Assembly (NCBI GenBank): GCA_049642465.1
Contig: JBAROV010000050.1
Coordinates: 78,828-142,827, forward strand
Reading direction: 5' to 3'
Length of the DNA stretch: 64,000 nucleotides
DNA from: CAWDPQ01 sp049642465
GTDB lineage: Bacteria > Acidobacteriota > Vicinamibacteria > Vicinamibacterales > 2-12-FULL-66-21
Shown: positions 25,062 to 33,841 of the stretch, one piece after another
Layout: each line of letters starts with the position of its first letter
Position numbering within the stretch: position 1 is the first letter of the stretch
The notes under the pieces: generated by a model
What the model was told of the DNA's origin: nothing
Database searches by the model: none
Seen by the model: the letters and a program-made list of their open reading frames with translations, nothing else
Made by a program: the position numbers and the translations under genes

Positions 25062-26498
25062 CTACACACTCTTCAGCTTCCACTTTCCTCGCCGGAAAAG
25101 GACGACGCTGATGACGGCGAGCGTGGAGTAGGCGACGGTCAATGCGATGAACACGCCGTGTGCGCCCAGGCCCTCGCGTGTCGACAGCCACCAGGCGAGC
25201 GGAATTTCCCACAGCCAGAACACAAACAGATTGATGAGCGTTGGCGTCCAGGTGTCGCCCGCGCCATTGAATGCCTGCGTCAGAACCATGCCGCACGCGT
25301 AAAACACGAACCCGAGGCTCACGATCCGCAGGCAGCCGACGGCGTACGGCGTGACGGATGGATCGTCTGTGAACAACCAGGCGATCTGTGGCGCCGCGAT
25401 CAGGAAGATTGCGCCAACGATCCCGAGAAAAACCATGTTGTACCTGGCAGCCGTCCACACCGCGGCCTCGGCCCGATCCGGTCGCTTCGCGCCCAAATTC
25501 TGCCCGACCATTGTCGCCGCGGCATTGCTGATACCGAATGCAGGTAGCAGCGCAAACACGATCACGCGGATCCCGATGGTGTATCCGGCGAGTGCCGCGC
25601 TGCCCGACGTCGAGAGAATTCGAACCAGGCCGACGTAGCTGGCGGTGCCGATCAGGATTTGAATCGTGCCCGAGCCGGAGAGCCGCAGCACTGTGCGAAG
25701 CGTGGGAAGGTCGATGCGCAGGTGGCGGGCCGCAAGGCGAATCCGGCCCCGGCCGCGCGTCAGCACGAAAAACTGATAGAGCACCGCGGAACCGCGTCCA
25801 ATGTTGGTGGCGACAGCTGCGCCCATCACGCCAAGCTGCGGAAACGGGCCGAGGCCGAAGATGAAGCACGGGCCCAGCACAATATTGAGAACGTTGCCGG
25901 CGATGAGCACGCGCATCGCGATCGCGGCATCTCCAGCACCGCGAAAGACGGCGTTCTGGAGAAAGAGCAGCACCACGGTGGCATTCCCGCCGAGCATGAC
26001 GCGGGTGAAGCCGCTGCCTGAGGTCACGACGTCCTCCGCGGCCCCCATCAGGCGCAGCAGCGAGCTCGCAAACGGCGCAGTGCCAAGGGCGATTGCGGCC
26101 GCGACGCCAAGGCCGAGGAAAACGGATTGCGCGGCCGCGCGCGCGGCGCCTTCCGGATCGTGTTGCCCCGTCCGCCGCGCGACGACTGCCGTTGCGCCGA
26201 TCGAGAGTCCCATCGCCGCGGTGTAGATGATCGTCAACATCGACTCCGTCAGGCCGACGGTGGCGATGGCGTTTGCGCCCAGGTGCGCGACCCAGAAAAC
26301 GTCGGCGACGGCGAAGATCGATTCCATCGCCATTTCCAGAACCATCGGGACGGCGAGCATCACGACAGCGCGCCCGACAGGCGCAGTGGTGTAGTCGATG
26401 CGTGCACCCCGAATAGCCTCGCGCAGCGTCGCCCACGCGCTGGACGAGGTGTCGAGTGGCGGCTGCCCTGCCGTCGGCGGTTCCGTGAGGATCGACAT
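25062..26498 (-). CDS. MATE family efflux transporter
   Basis: 478 aa with 12 predicted membrane helices in two homologous halves: AVVMLAVPMVLEMAMESIFAV starts helix 1, ADVFWVAHLGANAIATVGLT is the signature around residues 65-85, and the second half starts near 275 (LRLSGSGTIQILIGTASYVG). It exports drugs or metabolites coupled to Na+ or H+. About 35 soluble N-terminal residues precede helix 1. The upstream 60-nt spacer carries one half of the CGCCTTCGC core. The substrate is unknown. Confidence 0.93.
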   Translation of the reverse strand: MSILTEPPTAGQPPLDTSSSAWATLREAIRGARIDYTTAPVGRAVVMLAVPMVLEMAMESIFAVADVFWVAHLGANAIATVGLTESMLTIIYTAAMGLSIGATAVVARRTGQHDPEGAARAAAQSVFLGLGVAAAIALGTAPFASSLLRLMGAAEDVVTSGSGFTRVMLGGNATVVLLFLQNAVFRGAGDAAIAMRVLIAGNVLNIVLGPCFIFGLGPFPQLGVMGAAVATNIGRGSAVLYQFFVLTRGRGRIRLAARHLRIDLPTLRTVLRLSGSGTIQILIGTASYVGLVRILSTSGSAALAGYTIGIRVIVFALLPAFGISNAAATMVGQNLGAKRPDRAEAAVWTAARYNMVFLGIVGAIFLIAAPQIAWLFTDDPSVTPYAVGCLRIVSLGFVFYACGMVLTQAFNGAGDTWTPTLINLFVFWLWEIPLAWWLSTREGLGAHGVFIALTVAYSTLAVISVVLFRRGKWKLKSV

Positions 26499-26558
26499 GA
26501 ACCGCCAATATTGCCACGGCGCGAAGGCGGAGGAACGCGAGTTCTGGCGGCGCTCGGG

Positions 26559-28907
26559 TTACCGGTTGGTTCTCCGGCCAGCGAACTTGAGTCGAACGCC
26601 CCCGTGGATCAGCCGAGGCGTGCCCGTCGTGGTCGGCAAGGTGCCGACGAAGTAGTTGCGGTCGAACAAATTCTGTGCGCCGAAGAACAGTTCGACGTTC
26701 TGTCCGAGCGCGCGGGACGCACTCAGATCCATGAGCGCGTAGCCCGGCAATCCGGGCTCACTCCGGCCCGGAACGATGCGGCTGTTCAAATCGTCGTCGT
26801 ACTGGCGTCCAATCGCCTGAAGGCCGACGGCCGCGTTGAGATATCGCGGATTCGTGTAGCTGAGTTGGGCAGAGCCGCGGTGCCTGGGCACCTGCGGCAG
26901 AAACTTGCCAACGAGGTCCGGGTTCGTGATGAACTCAGTGACCCGCGCGCGCCCGTAGAGATACCCGCCGGACAGTCGCAGGAACGAGCCGATACGGTAC
27001 TCGGCGTCCGTCTGGATCCCGGAAACGCGAGTCCTTCCGAGATTCTGCCGTTGCTGGGTCACATTGGCGCCAGACGAGGCGATCGTCACGTTCGAGACAG
27101 GATCTTTCACCCGGTTGTCGTACCAAGTGGTCCGCACGCTGAAGTTTGGAAGCGGCGTGATCCGAACGCCGAGTTCGCCGCCGACGAGACGCTCGGGACC
27201 GAGCTGATTGTTCGCGAGCGTGAGCACCGTGCCGACGCGGAACTGACGATACAGCTCGTTCAACGTCGGAGCACGGAAGCCCCAACCGAGGTCGCCCCAG
27301 AGACTCAGCCACGAAGTGGCGTGATAAAGCGCAGCGAGGCGTGGACTCGCAACCACATCGTCCCGTTCGGGCAAGGTAGGCCTGTTGTTTGCCGTGGGTG
27401 CTCCGCTTGGCAGGTTGGTTTCGAGATTGTGCCCGTCGTAGTTGCGCCAGCGATCGACGCGGGCCGCGAGCGTGATCGTCAGGTTCGGCGCCGGTGTAAG
27501 GAGATCCTGTACGTAGAATCCGATGCTGCGCTGCGTGCCGCCGGAAATCCTCGCGAGCGTGACCTGGGTCCCGGTGACGGCGTCGAGGCCGTTTTCTTCG
27601 CTGTCGCCGTCAACCCAGCGCACGTCGGCGCCGGCGGTCACGAACTGCCGCACGCCAATCGGGCGCGACCACTGGAACATTCCCCCCACCCCCGTCGTGG
27701 GGACAGTCTGATTGAGCGTCATGCGGCCGATGCTGCGCGGAGGATTCGCGGCCGGCACCGCCAGAAAGTTGCTGCGGAACCGGTTGAAGTCTGAAAAGAG
27801 ATTGACCTGGAGGTCGCTCGAATCCGGCAGTCGAGCGCGCAAGCCACCGCTGACTGTCTTCCAGCTCGTACTATTGGCCTCTTCCGTTCCATCAATCGTG
27901 CTGGCCTTGCCGTTGTCACGCTCCTCGCGGAAATAGCCGCCGCGCACGAAGGCGTAGACGCGATTGCTGACGTCGTACTGCAGTCTGATCCCGACGTTTC
28001 GGAAATTGACCGCGGCGTTGTTGTCAACACGGCCGCGTTCCGTCTCGGCGACGATCGGATAGCCATCCGTGTCGAAGAGGCTCGCGTCCACAGATGCACG
28101 CAGGCGTCCCCACACGTCGCTGCCTGAGACATCGAGCTTCGGCGTGTTGCGGTTCCCATACTGCGATCGGAGTTCGACGGTTCGCCGAGCCGGCGGGACG
28201 GTCACGATGTTGATGACTCCGCCCATCGCGTAATTGCCATACGCGCTGGACGAGGATCCATCGACGATCTCGATTCGTTCGACGCCGCTGAGGGGCACGC
28301 GCGTCCAGTACACCCATCCGCCGAATGGATCGTTGAACGGGATGCCATCGAACAGCACCAGCGTCCGGCTCACCCCGCTGGGACCGACGCCGCGCAGCGA
28401 CACGCCCTGCGCCGTTGGGTGAGCGGCCAGGCTGCTCGTCCGTCTGAACAAACTGAACGTTGGCACCTGGCGCAGCACATCGTCGGCAACTACCGCGGGG
28501 GAGCGCGCGATGGATTCGCGTTCGAGCAGATTCATGCTCGCCGCCACATTGCGTGTCAGTTGCTCGGTCCGTGCCGCCGTCACGGTGACCGTTTCGGTCA
28601 CGGTTGCTGGCGAGAGTGTCACCTCGAGACCTTGGCCAGTCGCTTCGCTTCGAATGGTCTGGCGATGTTCCGCGAATCCTTCCGCGCGGACGATGACCAT
28701 GAGGTCCGCGCCGGTTGCGACCGTGGCGCCAAAGCGACCATCCGGTCCGGTGGTTGTCCGCTCTTCGCCGCCGGATATCGTGCGGATGAGCACTGTCGCG
28801 CCCGCGAGCGGCGTACCGGAGCTGTCGCGGACGATGCCGGTGATGACGGAGCCCGGAGAAGATTGCAGCGCGAGCGCGAGGAACGCGACGGCAAACGATG
28901 CGATCAT
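26559..28907 (-). CDS. TonB-dependent outer-membrane receptor with carboxypeptidase-regulatory domain
   Basis: 782 aa. A short signal peptide (FAVAFLALALQS) is followed by a CarboxypepD_reg domain (residues about 20-105: GSVITGIVRDSSGTPLAGAT), then a plug domain (ADDVLRQVPTFSLFRR, VSLRGVGPSGVSRTLVLFDG, RIEIVDGSSSSAYGNYAMGG) and a C-terminal barrel ending in LIHGGVRLKF. It imports a scarce nutrient with TonB energy. It overlaps the beta-propeller lipoprotein gene by 4 nt (ATGA), which suggests the pair handle the same ligand. The ligand is unknown; no haem or cobalamin marker is visible. Confidence 0.92.
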   Translation of the reverse strand: MIASFAVAFLALALQSSPGSVITGIVRDSSGTPLAGATVLIRTISGGEERTTTGPDGRFGATVATGADLMVIVRAEGFAEHRQTIRSEATGQGLEVTLSPATVTETVTVTAARTEQLTRNVAASMNLLERESIARSPAVVADDVLRQVPTFSLFRRTSSLAAHPTAQGVSLRGVGPSGVSRTLVLFDGIPFNDPFGGWVYWTRVPLSGVERIEIVDGSSSSAYGNYAMGGVINIVTVPPARRTVELRSQYGNRNTPKLDVSGSDVWGRLRASVDASLFDTDGYPIVAETERGRVDNNAAVNFRNVGIRLQYDVSNRVYAFVRGGYFREERDNGKASTIDGTEEANSTSWKTVSGGLRARLPDSSDLQVNLFSDFNRFRSNFLAVPAANPPRSIGRMTLNQTVPTTGVGGMFQWSRPIGVRQFVTAGADVRWVDGDSEENGLDAVTGTQVTLARISGGTQRSIGFYVQDLLTPAPNLTITLAARVDRWRNYDGHNLETNLPSGAPTANNRPTLPERDDVVASPRLAALYHATSWLSLWGDLGWGFRAPTLNELYRQFRVGTVLTLANNQLGPERLVGGELGVRITPLPNFSVRTTWYDNRVKDPVSNVTIASSGANVTQQRQNLGRTRVSGIQTDAEYRIGSFLRLSGGYLYGRARVTEFITNPDLVGKFLPQVPRHRGSAQLSYTNPRYLNAAVGLQAIGRQYDDDLNSRIVPGRSEPGLPGYALMDLSASRALGQNVELFFGAQNLFDRNYFVGTLPTTTGTPRLIHGGVRLKFAGRRTNR

Positions 28908-30031
28908 CTAGCGGCTCGCGCGACGTCGAGGCCCCACGGACTTCCACCGACGGCGATTTGACGTGCGACTTTTCCAGACGAGATGTCGATGACCGAAACG
29001 TCAGCCGACGAACCGTTCGCGGTAAAGAGCTTCCGGCCATCGGGGCTGACGCCGATACCCCACGGTCTGGCTCCCACCTCGTCGATCGCGCGCATGAACG
29101 TGCGGCTGGCGACGTCGATGACGGCCACGGACTTCGCGCGTCCGAGCGAAACGAACAGCTCGCGTCCGTCCGGCGACAGAATCGCACCCATCGGCCGTGG
29201 GGCTGTCGGCGCTCCAGGGCGCGGCGGAATCACGATCGATCCCGCAACGGTGCGAGTCGCTGAGTCGATCACGTCAACAGCCGCCCCATTTTCAGCCGTG
29301 ACAAATGCCGTCCTGCCGTCGGCCGTGAACGCAACCGAGCGCGGCCTGGGTTTGACCTTGATGCGTCCGACAACTGTGTTCGTGGCGGTATCGACGGCGA
29401 CAACCTCGTTGTTGCCTTCGCACGTGACGTAGACTTCGCGTCCGTCTGGACGGACGGTCACACCTTCAGGCTCTTCGCCAACGGACACGCGTGCGCGAAC
29501 CGTGCCGCTCGTGAGATCCAGCACCGACATCTGCGCAGCGTCTTCGTTTGAGACATAGAGAGTCTTGCCGTCCGGAGCCATATCGAACGATTCGGGATCC
29601 TGGCCGGTCTCATACGTCCGAACCACCTTGAGCGTCGCGAGATCCACGACGCCAATGCCATCAGCCGAACGATCCGGCGGCGGCAACGTCGATTCGTCGA
29701 CGCCAGGTCCTGCAATTGGCGACCCCGAAAGCGCGACGAAGAGCTGAGCGCCATCGCGTGAAATCTTCAATCCGCGCGGACGTTTGCCAACCGGAATGCG
29801 TTCGATGATCTGACCGCTGTCGGGATCGACGACGACCACGTTCCCGCCGGTTTCGTCCGAGACGTACACACGCACGCTGGGTGATGGTGCGGGCGACGGT
29901 GCTGAAGACGGTGTCGAGCTGGACGTCGATGCGGGCGGGGCCGGTTCCCGGCTGCAGGCGGTCAGAAGAATCGTGAGCGCCAACAGCACGCCGCCGGTCG
30001 GTCGGAACGCGTGCATACAAGAAGGTATCAT
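28904..30031 (-). CDS. YVTN-type beta-propeller lipoprotein
   Basis: 375 aa. The lipobox LLTAC (near residue 26) follows a hydrophobic signal; a Ser/Pro-rich linker leads to seven propeller blades. Each blade has a variant of the VYVSDETGGNVVVVDPDSG / IPVGKRPRGLKISRDG repeat characteristic of YVTN (40-residue) propellers. Probably anchored in the outer or inner membrane and facing the periplasm. Coupled to the TonB receptor downstream. ATG 30031 or 30016 may be the start; with 30031 only 9 nt separate it from the divergent receptor gene. Confidence 0.9.
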   Translation of the reverse strand: MIPSCMHAFRPTGGVLLALTILLTACSREPAPPASTSSSTPSSAPSPAPSPSVRVYVSDETGGNVVVVDPDSGQIIERIPVGKRPRGLKISRDGAQLFVALSGSPIAGPGVDESTLPPPDRSADGIGVVDLATLKVVRTYETGQDPESFDMAPDGKTLYVSNEDAAQMSVLDLTSGTVRARVSVGEEPEGVTVRPDGREVYVTCEGNNEVVAVDTATNTVVGRIKVKPRPRSVAFTADGRTAFVTAENGAAVDVIDSATRTVAGSIVIPPRPGAPTAPRPMGAILSPDGRELFVSLGRAKSVAVIDVASRTFMRAIDEVGARPWGIGVSPDGRKLFTANGSSADVSVIDISSGKVARQIAVGGSPWGLDVARAAR

Positions 30032-30040
30032 CGATCGGTA

Positions 30041-32455
30041 ATGATACTGCCGGGCCCAATCCGGTGCGAGACCGCACGCAGAGGCGGATTAGTCTTGCTC
30101 CTGGTCGTCGCGATCGGGTTGGTCTTGCCGCGACCGTCGCTCGCGCAGCTCCAGATCTCGTCGGTGCGCGGTGTCGTCCGTGATCTGCAGCATCAGCCCC
30201 TCGCAGGCGCGCTCGTCCTGCTGCAGGACAGCGCTGGCAACGTCGTCCGATTGCGGAGCACCGGCGTTGACGGATCGTTCCGCATCGACGACGTTGCGCC
30301 TGGATCCTATACGGTCCGTGTGGAGTGGCAGGGCGCGATCGTTCTGACGCGATCGCTCGTTGTCCGTGGATCGCTGCCGGTCGATCTCCAACTCGCGGCG
30401 GGACTGGTTCGGCATGACGAAGTCGTGGTCCGCGGCGATGCTGACGTCAACACCGTCGAGCGTCCGTGGACCCTTGCAGGCGACGCCCTGCGCAGCCAGG
30501 CCGAATCGCTGCCAAGCCAGCGAGTGCAAGCCACGCTTGCCAATCTGCCCGGATGGACATTCGAAGACAACGGATTGCTGCACGTTCGCGGTGTGGATGA
30601 CGGCCTCTTGTACGTGCAGGACGGCATTCCAATCTACGAGCGAGTCGATCGGTTATTCGGGCTGGCGCCCAACCCCTCGGGCATCGCGTCGCTTCACGTC
30701 ATCAATGGCTACATCCCACCGGAGTTTGGGCTGAAGAGTGGCGGCGTCGTCGAAGTCCGGTCGGAGAGTGGCGTGCGTGAGCGTTGGGCCGGTACGATCG
30801 ATGCGGGGGCCGGTCGCTTCGAGACACTCAGCCTCAGCCTGCTTGCCGCGGGGCCGCTGGACGACTCCACCGGCGTCATGTTCACCGGATCGTTGGAAGG
30901 GTCGTCGCGGTTTCTCGATCCCGTCGATCCCGGGAATTATCACAATCGGGGTCGTGCAGCGAGCGCCGGTGCACAAGGGATGCGACGCACGGCGGCGAAT
31001 GCGTTCACGATTACCGCGCAAACGGGCTGGAGCCGCTACGACGTGCCGCACGCGCGGGATCAACAGTCCGCCGGTCAGGATCAACAACAGCGCGTGACGC
31101 AGACGCTCGTGTCGGCCTCGTGGCAGCGAGTGTTCTCACCAGCGGCCGTCTGGCAGTTGTCGGGCTACTCACGCGCGGGTGCTGGCGCGCTGTTTGGATC
31201 CCCGCAGGATACGCCGGTCAGCGTGGACGGAGACCGAAGCGATCGCCGCCTGGGATTGCTGGCGAGGGTCACGTATCAACACGGCCGCCACACGTTCAAG
31301 GCCGGAGGGGAGATTTCACAGCTGCGCTTGCGCGAGCGGTTCCTGTTCGCCGTCACCGACCCGGATGCCGGTGAAGACGCCGGGCTCAGCGAAGGCGCGA
31401 TTGCTCACGATCGCGAGCATCCGTTCATGTTCGAGGAGAGCCGGCGACCGATGTTGTGGTCCGGCTTTGTGCAGGACGTCTTCCGAGCCTCCAACCAGTT
31501 CACGTTCAACTTCGGGGTGCGGTTCGACCAGAGCCGCTTGTTGATTCCGGCATCGCAATGGAGTCCGCGGGTCGGGCTCGCGTACGAGCTGCGATCGGGC
31601 ACGGTGTTGCGAGCCTCGTTCATGCGTCTGTTTCAGCCGCCACAGGCGGAGTACCTGCTGCTCGCCTCGTCCGGTGAAGCGCGCACCCTGTCGCCATTTG
31701 TCGAAGACGGAGGGGGCGGTGGTTCGGTGATTCCACCCGAGCGGCAGACGGCGCTCGAGGCATCGCTGTCACAGCAGCTGGCCGGCGGGTGGGACGTGGA
31801 GGGAGCCGTCTGGCGAAGGCGCGTGCGCCACGTCGGTGACCCGAACGTCTTCTTCGGCACGACCGTGACCGTGCCGAATGCCGTCGCACGTCAGCATGGG
31901 TGGGGATTCGATGCGCGCATCAGCATGCGTCCGCGTGCAGGCTGGTCGGGTTCGGCGAGTTACACCTACGCACGCGTCGAACAGTTTGGTCCAGTGACGG
32001 GTGGTCTGTTTCTCGAAGACGAATACCTCGAGATTCGCGACGGCACGCGGTTCATCCCGGATCACGATCAACGCCACGCGTTTGGAGGATCGGTCACCTA
32101 CGCGGACGGCCCGCGCCAGTGGCGGGTGACGGCGGGCGTGCGTTACCAGACAGGCACGCCGCTGGGAGTGGACGAAGATGATTTCGACGAACTGCTGGAT
32201 CGACCCGGATCCGAGGTTGTGGACGTCGAATCCGGGCGCGTCCGGCCACGAACGCTCATCGATGCGCAGGCTGCGTGGACGTTCCATCGCGGCCGCCGCA
32301 GCGTTTTCCTCCTCAGCGCGTGGGTGACGAACCTCGCCAACCACACGTACGCGTTCAATTTCGGCAATCCCTTCAGCGGCACGCATTTCGGCGCCCCCCG
32401 CCGCGTCGGGGTGAATCTGACAATGAGATTCGGGATCAGCTCGCGAGGGAGCTGA
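30041..32455 (+). CDS. TonB-dependent receptor-like protein with carboxypeptidase-regulatory domain
   Basis: 804 aa. Signal peptide LVLLLVVAIGLVLPRPSLAQ, then CarboxypepD_reg (VRGVVRDLQHQPLAGALVLL, about 35-115), a plug (LLHVRGVDDGLLYVQDGIPI, FGLKSGGVVEVRSES) and a barrel ending GVNLTMRFGIS. The plug is shorter than in classical receptors. It is divergent from the beta-propeller/TonB receptor operon, with almost no intergenic space, so a shared regulatory region inside coding sequence is likely (inference). It overlaps the convergent Nramp-like gene by 20 nt. Confidence 0.87.
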   Translation: MILPGPIRCETARRGGLVLLLVVAIGLVLPRPSLAQLQISSVRGVVRDLQHQPLAGALVLLQDSAGNVVRLRSTGVDGSFRIDDVAPGSYTVRVEWQGAIVLTRSLVVRGSLPVDLQLAAGLVRHDEVVVRGDADVNTVERPWTLAGDALRSQAESLPSQRVQATLANLPGWTFEDNGLLHVRGVDDGLLYVQDGIPIYERVDRLFGLAPNPSGIASLHVINGYIPPEFGLKSGGVVEVRSESGVRERWAGTIDAGAGRFETLSLSLLAAGPLDDSTGVMFTGSLEGSSRFLDPVDPGNYHNRGRAASAGAQGMRRTAANAFTITAQTGWSRYDVPHARDQQSAGQDQQQRVTQTLVSASWQRVFSPAAVWQLSGYSRAGAGALFGSPQDTPVSVDGDRSDRRLGLLARVTYQHGRHTFKAGGEISQLRLRERFLFAVTDPDAGEDAGLSEGAIAHDREHPFMFEESRRPMLWSGFVQDVFRASNQFTFNFGVRFDQSRLLIPASQWSPRVGLAYELRSGTVLRASFMRLFQPPQAEYLLLASSGEARTLSPFVEDGGGGGSVIPPERQTALEASLSQQLAGGWDVEGAVWRRRVRHVGDPNVFFGTTVTVPNAVARQHGWGFDARISMRPRAGWSGSASYTYARVEQFGPVTGGLFLEDEYLEIRDGTRFIPDHDQRHAFGGSVTYADGPRQWRVTAGVRYQTGTPLGVDEDDFDELLDRPGSEVVDVESGRVRPRTLIDAQAAWTFHRGRRSVFLLSAWVTNLANHTYAFNFGNPFSGTHFGAPRRVGVNLTMRFGISSRGS

Positions 32456-33830
32456 CGTAGTAGAGGGCGAAGGCGGCCATGACGGCGGTGGCCAGCCAGA
32501 GCATCGCAGTCGTGCCGCGGGAGGGTTGGATGTCGTGCGGCAGGTGAGTGTGCCGCAGGTAGACGGCCGCAATGCCGATGAGCGGCAGCAGCAGCGCTTG
32601 CGCCACCCCGCCGGCGACGACCATCTGGACCGGAGATTCGAGGAACCAGTAGAGGACGGCCGGCACGCCCGCCAGGAGCACGACAAATCGATTCCGCCAC
32701 TTCAGGCGGCTCCGGCCATCTTCCCGCGCGTAGGCACCGGTGAGCCGGACCATGTCGGCGAACAGCCGCGAATGCGCCGCGGTCGACGCGAAGATCGTTC
32801 CGTACAGCGTGACGACGGCCCCGACATAGAACACCCATAACGCCCATTCACCGAGCGTCTGCGTGTAAATCTGCGAGAGGACCTGCACGGTATCGCGCGC
32901 CGCGGGCACGGTGCCCATCCGGTACAAGATGCCGGCGCCGAGCAAATAGAACGCGACGGTCGCCAGACTATAGATGACGAGCGAGCAGAAGATGTCCACG
33001 TGCATGACGCGGATCCAGCCGCGCGCGCGCGATACCCAGGCGCCGCTCCCGTCACGCGGGCCGACGTAGCGCGCGTAGCCTTTTTCGATGCACCAGTACG
33101 GATACATCACGAGCTCGGTCGCGCCCACGCCGGTGATTCCGAAGACCGCGATGGCGGTCGCAAGCCCCGCCGCTGGCAACTCGAAGCTGAATCCTCGAGC
33201 CAGGTCGCTCGCAACAACCGCACCGGGGCGGCGCATGAGAACGGCCGCCGCAAAGATCGTCAACATGGAAAAGATGCCGACCTTGACGAGGGCGAGCTTC
33301 TCGATGCGGTTGTAACCGCCGCCAAGCAGCACCGCAATCGTGACCGCGAGGCAGACCACCACCCACGCCTTGATCGAAATGGCTGGAACCAGCAGGTGCA
33401 GCACCTGCGCGACGCCGCCATACATCCCGCCGACCTGCAGCAGCGTGAGCGTGACGGTGAGTGCCCATCCCCAGACGAGCCAGCTCACACCAAGCCGAGG
33501 TCCCGGGATGCGGTTGAACCCCTCGAGGCCCGTATGACCCGTCGCCACGGTGTAGCGACCGAGCTCTCCCTGGACGACCGGTTTGATCGCGCAGCTGACG
33601 AGGATGATCCACAACGCGGCGAACCCGACCTGCGCACCGAGCGTCGTGGTCGCGATCAACTCACCGGAACCCACAATCGAGGCCGCGAGCACCATCCCCG
33701 GGCCTATTCGACGGATAACCGAGCGGAGCGATGTGGGCGGAGACTCGATCGCGTCGAGCGTGAGGACGTACGCGTCCACAGGCGCCGGGGGCGCGGGAGC
33801 GACGCGGGCAGCCGGAGAAGTGACAGCCAC
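32436..33830 (-). CDS. Nramp-related transporter with altered metal site
   Basis: 464 aa, 11-12 membrane helices, with Nramp-type topology beginning at IRRIGPGMVLAASIVGSG. In canonical Nramp proteins helix 1 carries DPGN and helix 6 MPH, which bind Mn/Fe. Here the equivalent positions read SIVGSGELIATT and GVGATELVMYPYWC, so the Asp, Asn and His ligands are absent. The substrate is therefore unlikely to be assigned by homology to Mn(II)/Fe(II). It lies 11 nt after the VWA operon stop and may be its last gene. Confidence 0.82.
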   Translation of the reverse strand: MAVTSPAARVAPAPPAPVDAYVLTLDAIESPPTSLRSVIRRIGPGMVLAASIVGSGELIATTTLGAQVGFAALWIILVSCAIKPVVQGELGRYTVATGHTGLEGFNRIPGPRLGVSWLVWGWALTVTLTLLQVGGMYGGVAQVLHLLVPAISIKAWVVVCLAVTIAVLLGGGYNRIEKLALVKVGIFSMLTIFAAAVLMRRPGAVVASDLARGFSFELPAAGLATAIAVFGITGVGATELVMYPYWCIEKGYARYVGPRDGSGAWVSRARGWIRVMHVDIFCSLVIYSLATVAFYLLGAGILYRMGTVPAARDTVQVLSQIYTQTLGEWALWVFYVGAVVTLYGTIFASTAAHSRLFADMVRLTGAYAREDGRSRLKWRNRFVVLLAGVPAVLYWFLESPVQMVVAGGVAQALLLPLIGIAAVYLRHTHLPHDIQPSRGTTAMLWLATAVMAAFALYYVSSLAS

Positions 33831-33841
33831 GGTTCACCGTT

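Noticed and set aside
25021..26517. 498-aa minus-strand ORF
   Set aside because: Alternative frame of the MATE gene; Arg/Ala-rich without membrane pattern.
26127..27794. 555-aa plus-strand ORF
   Set aside because: Antisense to MATE and TonB receptor genes; no motif.
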